Below are positions 13,601 to 23,570 of a stretch of 64,000 bases of DNA, piece by piece. The number at the start of each line of letters is the position of its first letter. Position 1 is the first letter of the stretch. Where the stretch lies: NCBI GenBank assembly GCA_013397845.1, contig VZTG01004269.1:106090-170089 (forward strand), in the 5' to 3' direction. This stretch comes from Melanocharis versteri (taxonomy: Eukaryota; Chordata; Aves; Passeriformes; Melanocharitidae). The notes beneath the pieces were generated by a model. That model made no database searches. It was not told the DNA's origin and saw only the letters and a program-made list of their open reading frames with translations. The position numbers were made by a program, and so were the translations under genes.

Positions 13601-15310
13601 TTACTTGCATGCTTGGACATACACAAATATCCTCATGCAGAAACACACTTCTTTGACTGCTTCCATAGTGATAAGAAATTTTTTTACATGCTTAAAAATA
13701 AATTATGCTGTGATATAGGTACATTATAGTTATAGAAAAATGCAGCTGCCCCCTCCTTGTTTTCTCTTACTCGTGCTTAGTTTTACATGACAATACAACT
13801 GAACTCATCGGTGTTGATATTTTTAATGGTTATCTCTAAAAGCAAAGATGGGATTAATCAGTTTGAATCTTTCAAATCCAAGTTCTTACAATGTGGCCAC
13901 TAATAGTTAATACTATTAGGTGCAGTAACACCAAATCCATACAACTTTATTTCTAGAAAATCATCAAAAGACACTGTAAAGATAATATATTATCCATTTG
14001 TAGTGTACAAATAAATTGATATAAATGAAATCTATGGCATTTACATGTAACTAACTAAATTTATAAGACTTAAGCTGTGCTAGAAGTATTGATTGATAAC
14101 ATTAGAATTGTCTGTGGCTTTTGGGTCTATCAAGGAAACGAGTTTAAAAAATTATGACACAAAGCTTTCTATAGAAGTTTTTTATGTAGTAAGAGGGTAA
14201 AAACCACAGAAGTCATGTATATTTGTACTAAAGATGTATTACGTAGCCATTGATCTTTCCTAAAAACAATACACATGATGCTGGATCCAATTCTAGCCCA
14301 AATGCTTCATTTGGCACCTGCATATAGCTCTCATTTCCACTGATTTCAAAGCATTGCTATAGTTATTAATTCGTATTTTTTTTATTTATTGTTATTACCT
14401 CTGTAAATATTTAGTCAATCAAACAAATAACCCAGCAGGCTGTACCTATTATCAAAGAACGTCTTCATGGCAATGAAAAAGTTAATCATAAACCCGCAGA
14501 TAATTGAAATGGTACAATGGCACTTTCAATGACAGGATGACTCAAGTGAAAAACAATGTTTACAAAGTAACTTAAGAATAGAAGTAGAAATATCTGGACA
14601 TTATACATAATATTAACACTAATAATGATAATAACTAATAACTGCTGCAAAACCTCTTGTAAGGTGAAAAAGGGTTGTAGCCCATATTTAGAGATGGAGA
14701 AAATGGTGCACCATAATTTTACATGTCTCCATCTTGATGTGTCAAAGCTGAAAACTTGTGCTTTGATCTAAGAGTTGATGAGTTCCTACAGCTCTAATTA
14801 TAAAACATAGAATAGTATTTTTAACCACTAAGAACACACTTTTTTTTCAATCCACATTAGAAGGGTGATTCTTCATCCACTTTTCCGTTTTGAAGATTAG
14901 ATCTTAGCTTTTGTAGTGAAAGATGCTTTTTGTCATATTATGTTTGTTATTTTATAGTTTCCACTATACTGAGTGGAAAGAACATTCAGCCTGAAATTCT
15001 TTATTTAGTCTTTTGGCAGTCTCTCACTAACAACCTGCTTTTTATGTCTTCCTTTCAATTGTGATTAATAGTTTACATTTGTGTTTAGAATGCTTCAAGC
15101 TACAATCATTGTCATCACAATCCCTTTAAAATTTCCTTCTGTGTCTTCTGACACTAATGAATATTTGTGTTTGATCATTATTTCTTATGGGTATGCTGTG
15201 AAGATAGGTAGGTGCAGTTTCTCAGTATATTTTATAGGAAATATTTTACTTCTTTCAGTACCATGGAAGCATAGTACAGTGTGCTGGACACAATGATTGG
15301 AAATCACCCT
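10656..15310. other. Unique AT-rich DNA, no gene supported
   Basis: Only short chance frames occur. Content worth noting is a very A+T-rich block at about 11145-11335, full of TATATA and TTTAAT words, and a stretch at about 14440-14570 whose irregular, non-repetitive text could be a conserved non-coding element. I recognise no repeat or exon. Confidence 0.5.
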
Positions 15311-15336
15311 AAAAAAAAAAAAAAAAAAAAAAAAAA
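15311..15336 (+). repeat. Poly-A tract (26 A)
   Basis: Twenty-six consecutive A residues lie on the plus strand. The preceding sequence does not resemble a known SINE, LINE or spliced mRNA 3' end, so I call it only a homopolymer. It is likely to be length-variable. Confidence 0.9.
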
Positions 15337-16624
15337 GGATTCTCCTTTCCACAGGTCTCTTTTAGTAATAGATCTATCACATAGGTGCTATGACTGATCT
15401 GATAATAGGCCCACCAATTAGACCAGTCCAGCCTTTGACACCAAAACCAAATAATATTTTTAGCAATAGTTTCTTCTTGAAAGCTAAGGCTTCTTACTGT
15501 AAAATAAGGGTTCTGAGGAACTGAGGTACTACATTGAAGATAAAATTGTCCTCTGTAACAATATATTACATCAATACAACTCACACATGGGTCCTCTTTC
15601 ACTGTTTTCTGGTGTAGCTTGCTGATACTGAAATGTTAATGGTTAATACATACAAATTTTTTCCTCTCTTAGTCAAGAAATTTTAAAATATGAGCAAAAC
15701 TTGAAAGAAATATATTTGTAGAACAGCCATAGCTTTAGAAAAGGATTTACAGAGACTGTTAAAATTATAAACAGCAGCTTAGAGAAGTCAGCAGTTGTAC
15801 CAAATAACAAACAGAACAGTATCAGTGACTGTAGCTTTACAGTGCCTCTTAAAAGTAATGCACTCTGAGAACATCCTTAATGGAACTTGTGATTCCCCTC
15901 TGGACTTCCATATAGAAGTCTCTGTATAGTACAAATTTCCTTTTATTCTTCGTTCTGATATCTCTATTTCTAAGAATACACCTGTGACCAAGGTTTTTTA
16001 AAAGCATTTAGAGACTTAAACACCTTAAATACCTTTTCCTAGTCAAAAGAGAGATAAAAGTCCTTTGATGAGATTCCTGAAGAGCAATAGGGCCTTAGAA
16101 AGAGGCTGACTGAGGATTTACTGAGAACCAGGAAATGGATTTGAGTTAGCACAATGCTAGGTGTTATTTAAAGTGTCTAATATGGTCCTTTCCTAAAATT
16201 ACTGAGAAACACAGAGAGGATTTTTTCGTATGAGATTTCAGAATGTCTAATAGATAATGTGAAAAACAAATCTTGCTTCTCCTAAGATCAGGAACTATGG
16301 ATGTTTATCATTACAAATGGAAAAAGTAGTTGGATAAAAAAAGTGGATCACAAGTAAATTCTATGCAAAATATCCTCTGAGAGTTCTAATGTATCTCACC
16401 TAACCTATTTGCACCAGCTCTGTTTGTCCAGTTACAGACAGATGAATAATTCATTCTGTTATAACGGCAATTTATAAATTTCCTGTACAGATAATTTTGG
16501 GACAAGCTGCATTCTAAACTGTCGTTGTGGGTCTTGTCTATTGCTCTGCAGTAAGACCAGTAATAGACGTCAGTATCTGGACATGTGGGTGATGCTTTTT
16601 AAATGTTACCTTCATCTGCTGTGA
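15337..16624. other. Unique DNA, nothing recognised
   Basis: About 1.3 kb between a poly-A run and the first solo LTR. It has no open frame with recognisable homology and no repeat that I can identify. Confidence 0.5.
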
Positions 16625-16629
16625 GTTAT
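16625..16629 (+). repeat. Target-site duplication, left copy (GTTAT)
   Basis: The 5-bp word GTTAT lies immediately before the TGTGGCGGG start of the LTR and is repeated exactly after the LTR end. A 5-bp duplication is the length expected of ERVL-type integrases. Confidence 0.85.
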
Positions 16630-17397
16630 TGTGGCGGGTTAGCCTCGGCCAGAAACACCACCCATCCACTCACTTGCTCCCCTGCCTCACAGGACAGGGG
16701 GAGATAATAGGAATGACAGAGCTTACGGGTCAAGACGGAAAAGGGAAGTCATTCACCAATTACTGTCATTGGCAGAACAGACTCTGCTTGCAGAAAATTG
16801 ATTTAATTCATTGCCAATTAAGAGCAGAGTTGTGTGGTGAGAAAACAAATGCAAACATTTAAACAATGCTTCCTCCCCTCCCATTTCAAAGTTGAACTTC
16901 ACTCTTTCACTCCCAAGTTTCCTCTTCTCTAAGCCTCCTCCACCTGCCACTCCATGAACAGCGCAGTGGGAAGGGAAGTGGCAGTTGGGCTCAGTCTGTA
17001 AGAATTCCTCTGTGCTGCTCCTCCCTCCTCACATCTTTCCTCTGCTCCAGACTGGGCTCTCCATTTAGGTAGTATCTAGCTGCTCTGGTGTGGGGTCCAT
17101 CATGGGCTGCAGCTCGATATCTGCTCCACCATGGTCCTTCATGATCCTCCATGAAGGAAAACCTCTGCTCTTGTGCCTGGAGCACCTCCTCCCCCTCCTC
17201 CTTCTCTCACCTTGCTGTCTCCAGGGCTGTTTTCTCACACTTTCTTCCTCTCTTTTCACATTTTTCCAGTGGTGCCACCATTTGGACAGAGGGGCTCAGT
17301 TGTGTCCTGCAGTGGGTCTGCTGGAACCAGCCCCTCCTCACAGAAGCCACGTCTGCAGCTTCCTCCTGCCAAATTGTTGTCATTTACTCCCAACACA
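16630..17397 (-). mobile_element. Solo LTR, ERVL-like, complete, with target duplication
   Basis: The element begins TGTGGCGGGTTAGCCTCGGC and ends CCCAACACA, giving the canonical TG...CA ends. It is flanked by a perfect 5-bp duplication, GTTAT. The 768-bp body matches my recollection of an avian ERVL-type LTR family, whose transcribed strand is minus here. A polyadenylation-like ATTAAA (minus strand) lies at 16802-16807. Part of U3, around 17060-17180, is built from degenerate units containing CTGCTCC and CCATGG-like words. No gag, pol or env sequence is attached, so this is a solo LTR left by recombination between two LTRs. Open frames within it (for example 17090-17437 plus) have no coding meaning. 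The same family occurs at 9527-9960 and, inverted, at 53570-54490. Confidence 0.88.
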
Positions 17398-17402
17398 GTT
17401 AT
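17398..17402 (+). repeat. Target-site duplication, right copy (GTTAT)
   Basis: An exact repeat of the 5 bp found to the left of the LTR. It confirms both ends of the insertion and indicates no flanking rearrangement since. Confidence 0.85.
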
Positions 17403-17452
17403 CCAGAGAAAATACTCAGATAATTATCCAACAGTAATATAATGGACTCAAA

Positions 17453-17558
17453 GTTGTTTTTTGGGTTTTGTTGTTTTGTTTTTGATTTGGTTTTGGTTTG
17501 GTTTTGTTTTGGGTTTTTTGTTGTCTGTTTGTTTGTAGGGTTTGGGGTGGGGGGAGGT
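17453..17558 (+). repeat. G/T-rich low-complexity tract
   Basis: About 105 bp composed almost only of G and T on the plus strand. It contains GGTTTTGGTTTGG-like units and ends in runs of 3, 4 and 6 G separated by short spacers. The tract starts about 50 bp after the right target duplication of the solo LTR. Because A is nearly absent, stop codons are rare and a spurious 64-codon frame covers it. Confidence 0.88.
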
Positions 17559-18045
17559 TATTTCTTTCATGAATTACCAACAAATAATAAGATGACATTT
17601 TCACTCATTTGTGCTTTGCCAATGCCTGATGTATAGTTTGTTGGATATTAATAACACAACTTTCTTTCCTTGAGTTAAGGCTGTGCTATTATTTATAAAA
17701 GTTGTATGATTTTAAGTAATAAGATAGTATTTGTTGTGAATAATGGGAAGACTTGAGTTTTTACAAGACTATTATTCTTTTCCTCCTCTGAAGGTATGTT
17801 AGCAAAGCTAAGAATAATGGATATATATTGCATATATATAAAAATTCATATATTTTGAAAAATAGAGGACTCATGCAGAGTGGTAACATGCTCAAAAGCT
17901 TGCCATTTTTCTACCAGTTGGTCTAATAAAAATATTACCTCCTTCTTATAAATACATCTGGTTTTTATTTTTAGAAACCTGTGATGGTGTACATGACGTA
18001 CTAATTCATTCTGCTTTATTTCTCTGCCCTATTTCTGTATAGACG
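17559..18045. other. Spacer between two solo LTRs
   Basis: About 490 bp of AT-rich DNA, with an alternating ATATAT block at about 17820-17845. No gene or recognisable repeat is seen. Confidence 0.5.
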
Positions 18046-18618
18046 TGTTTGGTTGACCTTGGCTGGACACGAGGTGCCCACCAAACTGCTCTATCATGCG
18101 CCCCCTCAGCTGGACAGGGGAGAGAAAATAAGGTGGAAAACAACTCATAGGTTGACCTAAGGTGGTTTACTAAAGCAAAAGTGAAAGTTTGTATGCACAT
18201 AAGCAAAGAGAAAAAAACCCCACCTTTTTTCTTTACTTCCCATCAGCAAGCGGTGTCCGGCCACTTCCAGGGAAGCAGGGCTGCAGCACATGTAGTGGTT
18301 GCTCCAGAAGGCAAACATTGTAAATAAAGAATTCCACCCCTTCCTCTTAGCTTTTACAGCTGAGCAGATGTCTTATGGTATGGGATATCCCTTTGATTAA
18401 TATGGGTCAGCTGTCCTAGATGTGTCCTGTCCCAGGATCTTGCCCACCCCCAGCCTAATGCTGAGGGAGAGTCAGCACTGATGCTGTGCCAGCCCTGCTC
18501 AGCAGTAGCCAAAACATTGGTGTGTTATCAGCACCCTTCTGGCTACCAATGCAGAGCACAGCACTGCGAGGGCTGCTGTGTGAAAATGAACTCCATCTCA
18601 GCCAGACCCAACGCAACA
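18046..18618 (-). mobile_element. Solo LTR, ERVL-like, second subfamily
   Basis: Plus-strand text starts TGTTTGGTTGACCTTGGCTGG and runs to about ACGCAACA. Internal landmarks of avian ERVL-type LTRs are present: GGACAGGGGAGAGAAAATA, ATGGGATATCCCTTTGATTA, GTGTCCTGTCCC, GCCAAAACATTGGTGTGTTATCAGCAC broken by mutations, and AATGAACTCCATCTCAGCC near the end. The transcribed strand is minus. No matching target duplication was found (AGACG lies on the left and GGATA follows the proposed right end). Either the exact right boundary is uncertain or the flanks have mutated. The position expected to hold the polyadenylation signal has decayed. There is no internal viral sequence. Confidence 0.78.
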
Positions 18619-21291
18619 GGATACAGGTTGCAAAAAACCTCTTGCTGGACTCCCCTCTCAGCATGACACCGAACTTGAGGAAGGACTGACTGTAGCTACC
18701 CTGTGCTGCCCAGTGCAAGCACAACTCACTGAAGAGCATCCAGCTCTGGCACAGATCTGCTGTCAGAGCTTGTTAAAGCACGCTTGCAATCCACTATATT
18801 GTAATTTTCACATAACAATAGAAAACAGATGTTTTGAATAGATAATGAAATTTCAATTCTGAAGTAAATAAGTGCAACATTTTCAACTTCATTTAAGTGA
18901 GATGCTGTGAATGCTTTTATCTCATCTAATGTGTATATCTAAAAGTTAGAAAAAAAATCCTTATTTTCTGACAATATTACCTGAAAGTATTCCTTGTCCC
19001 TGCAGACCCATTTTTTTTACTGCCCCAATCTCTACTGCACTCTTTAACCCTATGGTTTACAGAAACATCAAAGCAATTGTGTGGAAAAACTGTCTGAGTC
19101 AACAATTGCCAACTACATACTTCAGAAATCAGAGATTAGGTGTCTAATTTTCAGCCTATTGTTTTAGTTCCCACTTTATAGTCAAAAGAAATAAATAGGA
19201 ATCCCTGTAAGGTGATTTATCTTGAGCTGTCTATTTTGCGTCAGTGGTGTAAAGGGATCCAGCTTTAACTTAGACAAGTAACTTTTAGACGACTGAATCT
19301 GGATGAGATGAACAAGATGATATATGAATGCGGCTTTAAGAATTGAAAATTAATCTGAGCTTTGCTGTAGAAACAGTTGGTATACTGCTTACTCATGCTT
19401 AATTCATTCTGAAATTGACTTCTAAGATCTATTAAAAATCCCGCAATAATTAAATCATTTGCGTGTTGGAAAACCATATTTGCATGGGTCATAAATTACT
19501 GTAAATTCCTAAGCCTTCTGTGGCTGTCAGTGTTCTTAGTTTCTTTTTGAATGTGGAGGGTTCTTTCTTCCATACACAAGTACATGGGCTGTGCATGGAT
19601 CAGAGGATATCTGCTCTCTAACTTTCTTTTATTACTCTTTCCCTAAGTGCTGAACCCTCCCATTCAGCTGTTTTTTATGATGCTCTATTTCTCACAAGGC
19701 CAGCATCCTGTAAAGAAAGGAGGAGATAGTTCTGTTTTCTTGGAAATTTGCATGTGAACACTAGCTACAAGACAAGTAAATGCACATTCACCATGAGCAC
19801 AGTTCATGGAGTGATGAGGACACAGCCTCAGAGGGAATGATTGTTTCACAACAAGGAGCTCATGCATTTAAAATCACTCAGCACCTGGGCTTGAAATGAG
19901 TCCATGCTCCTGTTGCTTAATGCTGTCGCACAGTAGTTTTGGCACCAAGACTGACAGCTTGAAGGGTTATTCACAAAATCATATAGCATGTTAAATTCTG
20001 GTAATGTCTTTTTTCCCTTCCCTGGCAAGATTGCAAGAAAAAAATTGGCTGTATGTTTATAGATGTGCATCTGGCTAAAGGGCAAAGCTTGGCTATCAAT
20101 TTTATCACTATTAACCTATAGTTTTGGGATTTGCGCTTTACTTAGTCAACATTAAACTTTGAATCTCATTTTTGCCTTAAGAAAACCATTTCTTTCCCAC
20201 CTAAGGGATGAATGTATGTGCACATGATTTTCAGACATTGTCTTGATTAAGCTTTGACTGCTTTGGTGGTATTGAGAATCTAAAATTTTTACAAATATGA
20301 AAGCTGATAGCTGCCTGCAAATACAGATGCTCTCTTATGAGTGCACACAGAAGATCAGACTGTAGAACTGTAGGTAGCATTAAGTAGTGCTGGGTTTGAG
20401 TATATAATGTGATTTTTTTTTAAATCTGGATTTTTACATTAATGAAATAAATACTAAAAGTTATACGTTCATGAAAGACGAAAGATATATGGTTAAAAAT
20501 CACAAAAATAGAAGCTACTGTTTAAATATTTCTTGTTGTTATTATTTATTATTTATTTATTATGAACTTCTTGCAGGCCTGAAAAGTGTCTCAGCATTTT
20601 TCAGTATTTTGTATTCAATTATTAAAATATTTTCGTTCAAGAAATTACAGTTATTTTGTGAAATTACAAATTGTTTTAACAGACAGTAAGCTGAACATAT
20701 TGCGATAGGTTTATCTCAAATTATGATTAGAAGGGAAGCAAAATAATGTTATTGAGATATAAGTCCTTGATATCTCACTCTTGTTATTTAGGAGGGGGGA
20801 GTCCTAGTTTTTTTTTTGGAGTGCCTGTGCAGGATGAACAGTGCTTTGCCAGATTCTTGATAGTTATCTAGGCTTTGGTCTCAGTTTTGAGGTCAGAGCA
20901 TTAACACATTTGCATTATAAAAAGAAAGAAAACTTGTTTGGAATCCCAATATATATTTCATCTGGTTTAAAGCCTTAATCCTGGATTCTGAGTGCTGTGT
21001 GGTTTTAAGAGTATTAGTACAGATTTGTACAAAATGGCTTGATACTGCATGTGTAAGCACTTTCCACCAACAACAGAAAGTTAAATAAAAAAAGAAATAA
21101 ACCTAGATCAGGGTTAACAGGGTCTAACTGCTGAAGCCCTGGGAAGACCAGATGGCTGTGTGAAACAACTATATTGCTTTCTTGCTATTGTTCTGGATAC
21201 AGCTTTTCAATCAAAGATCTTTTATCTCTATTTTTAATAAAAATAATACAAGAAGAATCCATGTCAAAGTCTAGTTTGAAAGCTTTTTAGA
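18619..21291. other. Unique DNA, no gene supported
   Basis: About 2.7 kb. Short frames only, none with a recognisable motif. Locally it is TTA/TTTA-rich at about 20536-20565. No mobile element recognised. Confidence 0.5.
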
Positions 21292-21527
21292 GGTTTTTTG
21301 TGTATGTGGTGGTTTTTTGTTTTTTGATTTTGTTTTTTTGTGGGTTTTTTGGTTGGTTGGTTGTGGGGCTTTGTTTGGTTATTTTTGTTTGTTGTTTTTT
21401 TTTTTGGTTGGTTGGTTGGTTGGTTTTGTTTTGGTTGTTGGGGTTTTTTTCTGTTTGTTTGTTTTTTGCGTGGAGGGGGTGTTCAGTGGGTTGCAGGTTT
21501 GTTTGGTGTTTGTTTGCTTTGCTTTTT
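21292..21527 (+). repeat. Long G/T-only tract with (GGTT)n
   Basis: About 236 bp in which nearly every base on the plus strand is G or T, with only a handful of A and C. It includes a perfect (GGTT)5 at 21406-21425 and (GGTT)3 at 21351-21362, with long T runs between G pairs and triplets. All three plus frames stay open because stop codons need A, so the several 60-80-codon frames here are artefacts. The G-containing strand could fold into two-tetrad quadruplexes, and the complementary strand is A/C only. Confidence 0.92.
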
Positions 21528-22883
21528 AACATTCCCTAATGGTTGATTCACCCTGGACACCAGACAATCTTTTGCTTTTGTCCTCAGAGCCTGCTTCTGC
21601 TACATGCCTGTGTCAGGGAAAATGGGAATGGTTGGAACAGCAACTGGCCGAAATTCAGATACTCTATTTTGTGTAATAAAACCTAAATAATGGTATTTCT
21701 ATATTTGGTTTTGAACCAAATCATGCAGAAACCAAATCATGCGGAAACCAATTTTTTTTAAATTTCGCATGAACAGAAATCCTGTAGAAGAACAAAAGGC
21801 ATTTTTCCCTACCTCTGTCTGTTTCCAACAAGTGAAATAAATGAGCTTGGACCGGCACCTGCTAAGCGAGTATTACATTCTTGGGGGGATCAAAAGGCTG
21901 GGGAATGAGTTGGCTCAGGATTTGGGACATCTTAGAATCTTTGGCCAAAGCCAATCTCCCCACTGGGGCTTCCTATGGTCACATGCCATTGATCTCCAGC
22001 AGCTGCTACACTGGAATTAACATTCTTGTCATGTCGACTGCTGCTGCTAGCCATGTGAAATTGCCACAACCATCCATTGCAACATCTCTGTGCCAAAAAA
22101 CCTGGAAAGCCCAAGAGCCCAGACTTGAGTATAAAACCCTTAAGACTGCTAAGCTCTGACCATAGAGCCAAATGTTGACCCCTGTTTAGAGGTGGAGCTC
22201 AGCAATTGGGATCAGAGTTTGAAAACCTTCCCACAGCAAACTGCCCAGGCCCCATGGATAATTAGAGTTCATACGCAGGGGGAAAACACATCATATCTAA
22301 AATACTATTTAGAGCCTTAGATTTTCAGTCACTAACAGCAGATGAGAATTCTGTCAGATTTTTCTCGGAGTCCTGTATTTGATCTCACTGGAACTCCTTG
22401 ATTTCAAACCTTTAGAGAGAAATATTTTAGGTATAATGAAGAGGTGTTTTCTGGAAAAGCTTAATTCTACTGCAAAAAAAAAAAAAAATCTGAGTAGATT
22501 AAATTTGTTCTTTATTCAAGTTATATATTATAGCAAAAGAGTGACTTTCTGCATCTGTATATTGGTTGGCACCCAATGTCCTCCAGTTTTCATATTTCAC
22601 CTCAGTTCATAGGGCATTTGATGCCCCCAAATTTGAGTTGTTCTCAAAAAAAGCAGTTTGGAGTTTCTAAATCTTAGGAAAATACTGAGCAGAAGCTAAC
22701 TGTAGGCCCTCAGGATGTTGGGATTATGACCCACTCCAAGATCTTATTGCTCAATATTGTTAAAAACTAAAACAAAACAAGAACATTACCTGTTAGGAAC
22801 TATTGAAGCTGGAGTCACGAATTAAAATGACGACATAATTATGTCACTATTTCAACCTATTCTTGATGTCTTAAATACTCTGG
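21528..22883. other. Unique DNA, no gene supported
   Basis: This holds a moderately GC-rich block at about 21840-22260 with overlapping frames on both strands, 92 codons plus and 79 codons minus. Neither resembles a known protein. A run of fifteen A residues lies at 22474-22488. Confidence 0.5.
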
Positions 22884-22950
22884 GTTTGTTTTTTTGTTTG
22901 TTTTTTTGTTTGTTTGTTTTTCTTTTTTTTTTTCTTTTCTTTTTTTTTTG
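22884..22950 (+). repeat. T-rich / (TTTG)n low-complexity tract
   Basis: T runs interrupted by single G and then single C residues, read as TTTTTTTG and TTTG units and then a pyrimidine-only part. The minus-strand reading produces a lysine-rich frame with no coding value. Confidence 0.88.
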
Positions 22951-23319
22951 TGTTTCAATCCCAGGAGAACTTTAGAAGACTCTGAAAATTTCAGAAAGAA
23001 ACAAAAATGATCAAATATATGGAGTGGGGGGGAAATCTCTTTGAGTTTCAAAATATAGGGAAGGGAGGTGTGATAAACATATCTATAATCCTGGGTCTTA
23101 CGGAAAAGATAAAAATGTTCTAAGGGCTCATTTCCCCACCAGTATAAGAACAAAGGGATAAAAAAAACCCAAGCTAGTTGAAGCTGGATCCAAAACAGAC
23201 ATTTGAGTCAGAACTTGCATCTAGAGGATGCTGTGAGTGCTCAAAGTTGCTGTGGCAACTAATGAAACTTAGTTTTGAAAGCAAAATCTGTGGAAGGTTT
23301 TGAGAGACTGCATAGCAGG
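22951..23319. other. Spacer, nothing recognised
   Basis: About 370 bp between the T-rich tract and the GC-rich patch. There is no recognisable gene or repeat. Confidence 0.45.
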
Positions 23320-23570
23320 GTGACTGCCAGGGTGCTGTAGCCGTGGGGATTGAAACTGGGTCCAACTATCCAGCCACAAGCAGGGCAGCTGGGGGCACTG
23401 GAGCAGCACCACATATCAGGCTCTGCCATGGGGATGGGCACAGGCCAAGACTGGGCCAGGACTAGGAGCCCATGGCCAGGCAGGGTAGGGATGCTGGGAG
23501 CTGGAGACTGGCCCTATTGGGGCATTGCTGGAGCAGGGCATCTGGAAGACAGAAAATAAGAGCTCTGGAG
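23320..23570. other. GC-rich patch of unknown origin
   Basis: About 250 bp, clearly richer in G and C than its surroundings, with many GGGCA, CCAGG and GCTGGAG-like words but few CpG. Frames are open on both strands (69 codons plus; 60-63 codons minus), but no domain is visible. It may be an unrecognised dispersed repeat or an old processed sequence. I have no family for it. Confidence 0.35.

Noticed and set aside
15311..15336. Poly-A as the tail of a processed pseudogene
   Set aside because: There is no gene-like body or polyadenylation signal upstream, and no target duplication is visible.
17090..17442. Three overlapping plus frames of 89-115 codons
   Set aside because: They lie inside the antisense strand of a solo LTR. 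The openness is compositional.
21300..21546. Overlapping membrane-like hydrophobic frames on plus and a Q/N/T/K-rich frame on minus
   Set aside because: They are translations of a G/T-only tract, where the lack of A removes stop codons in all plus frames.
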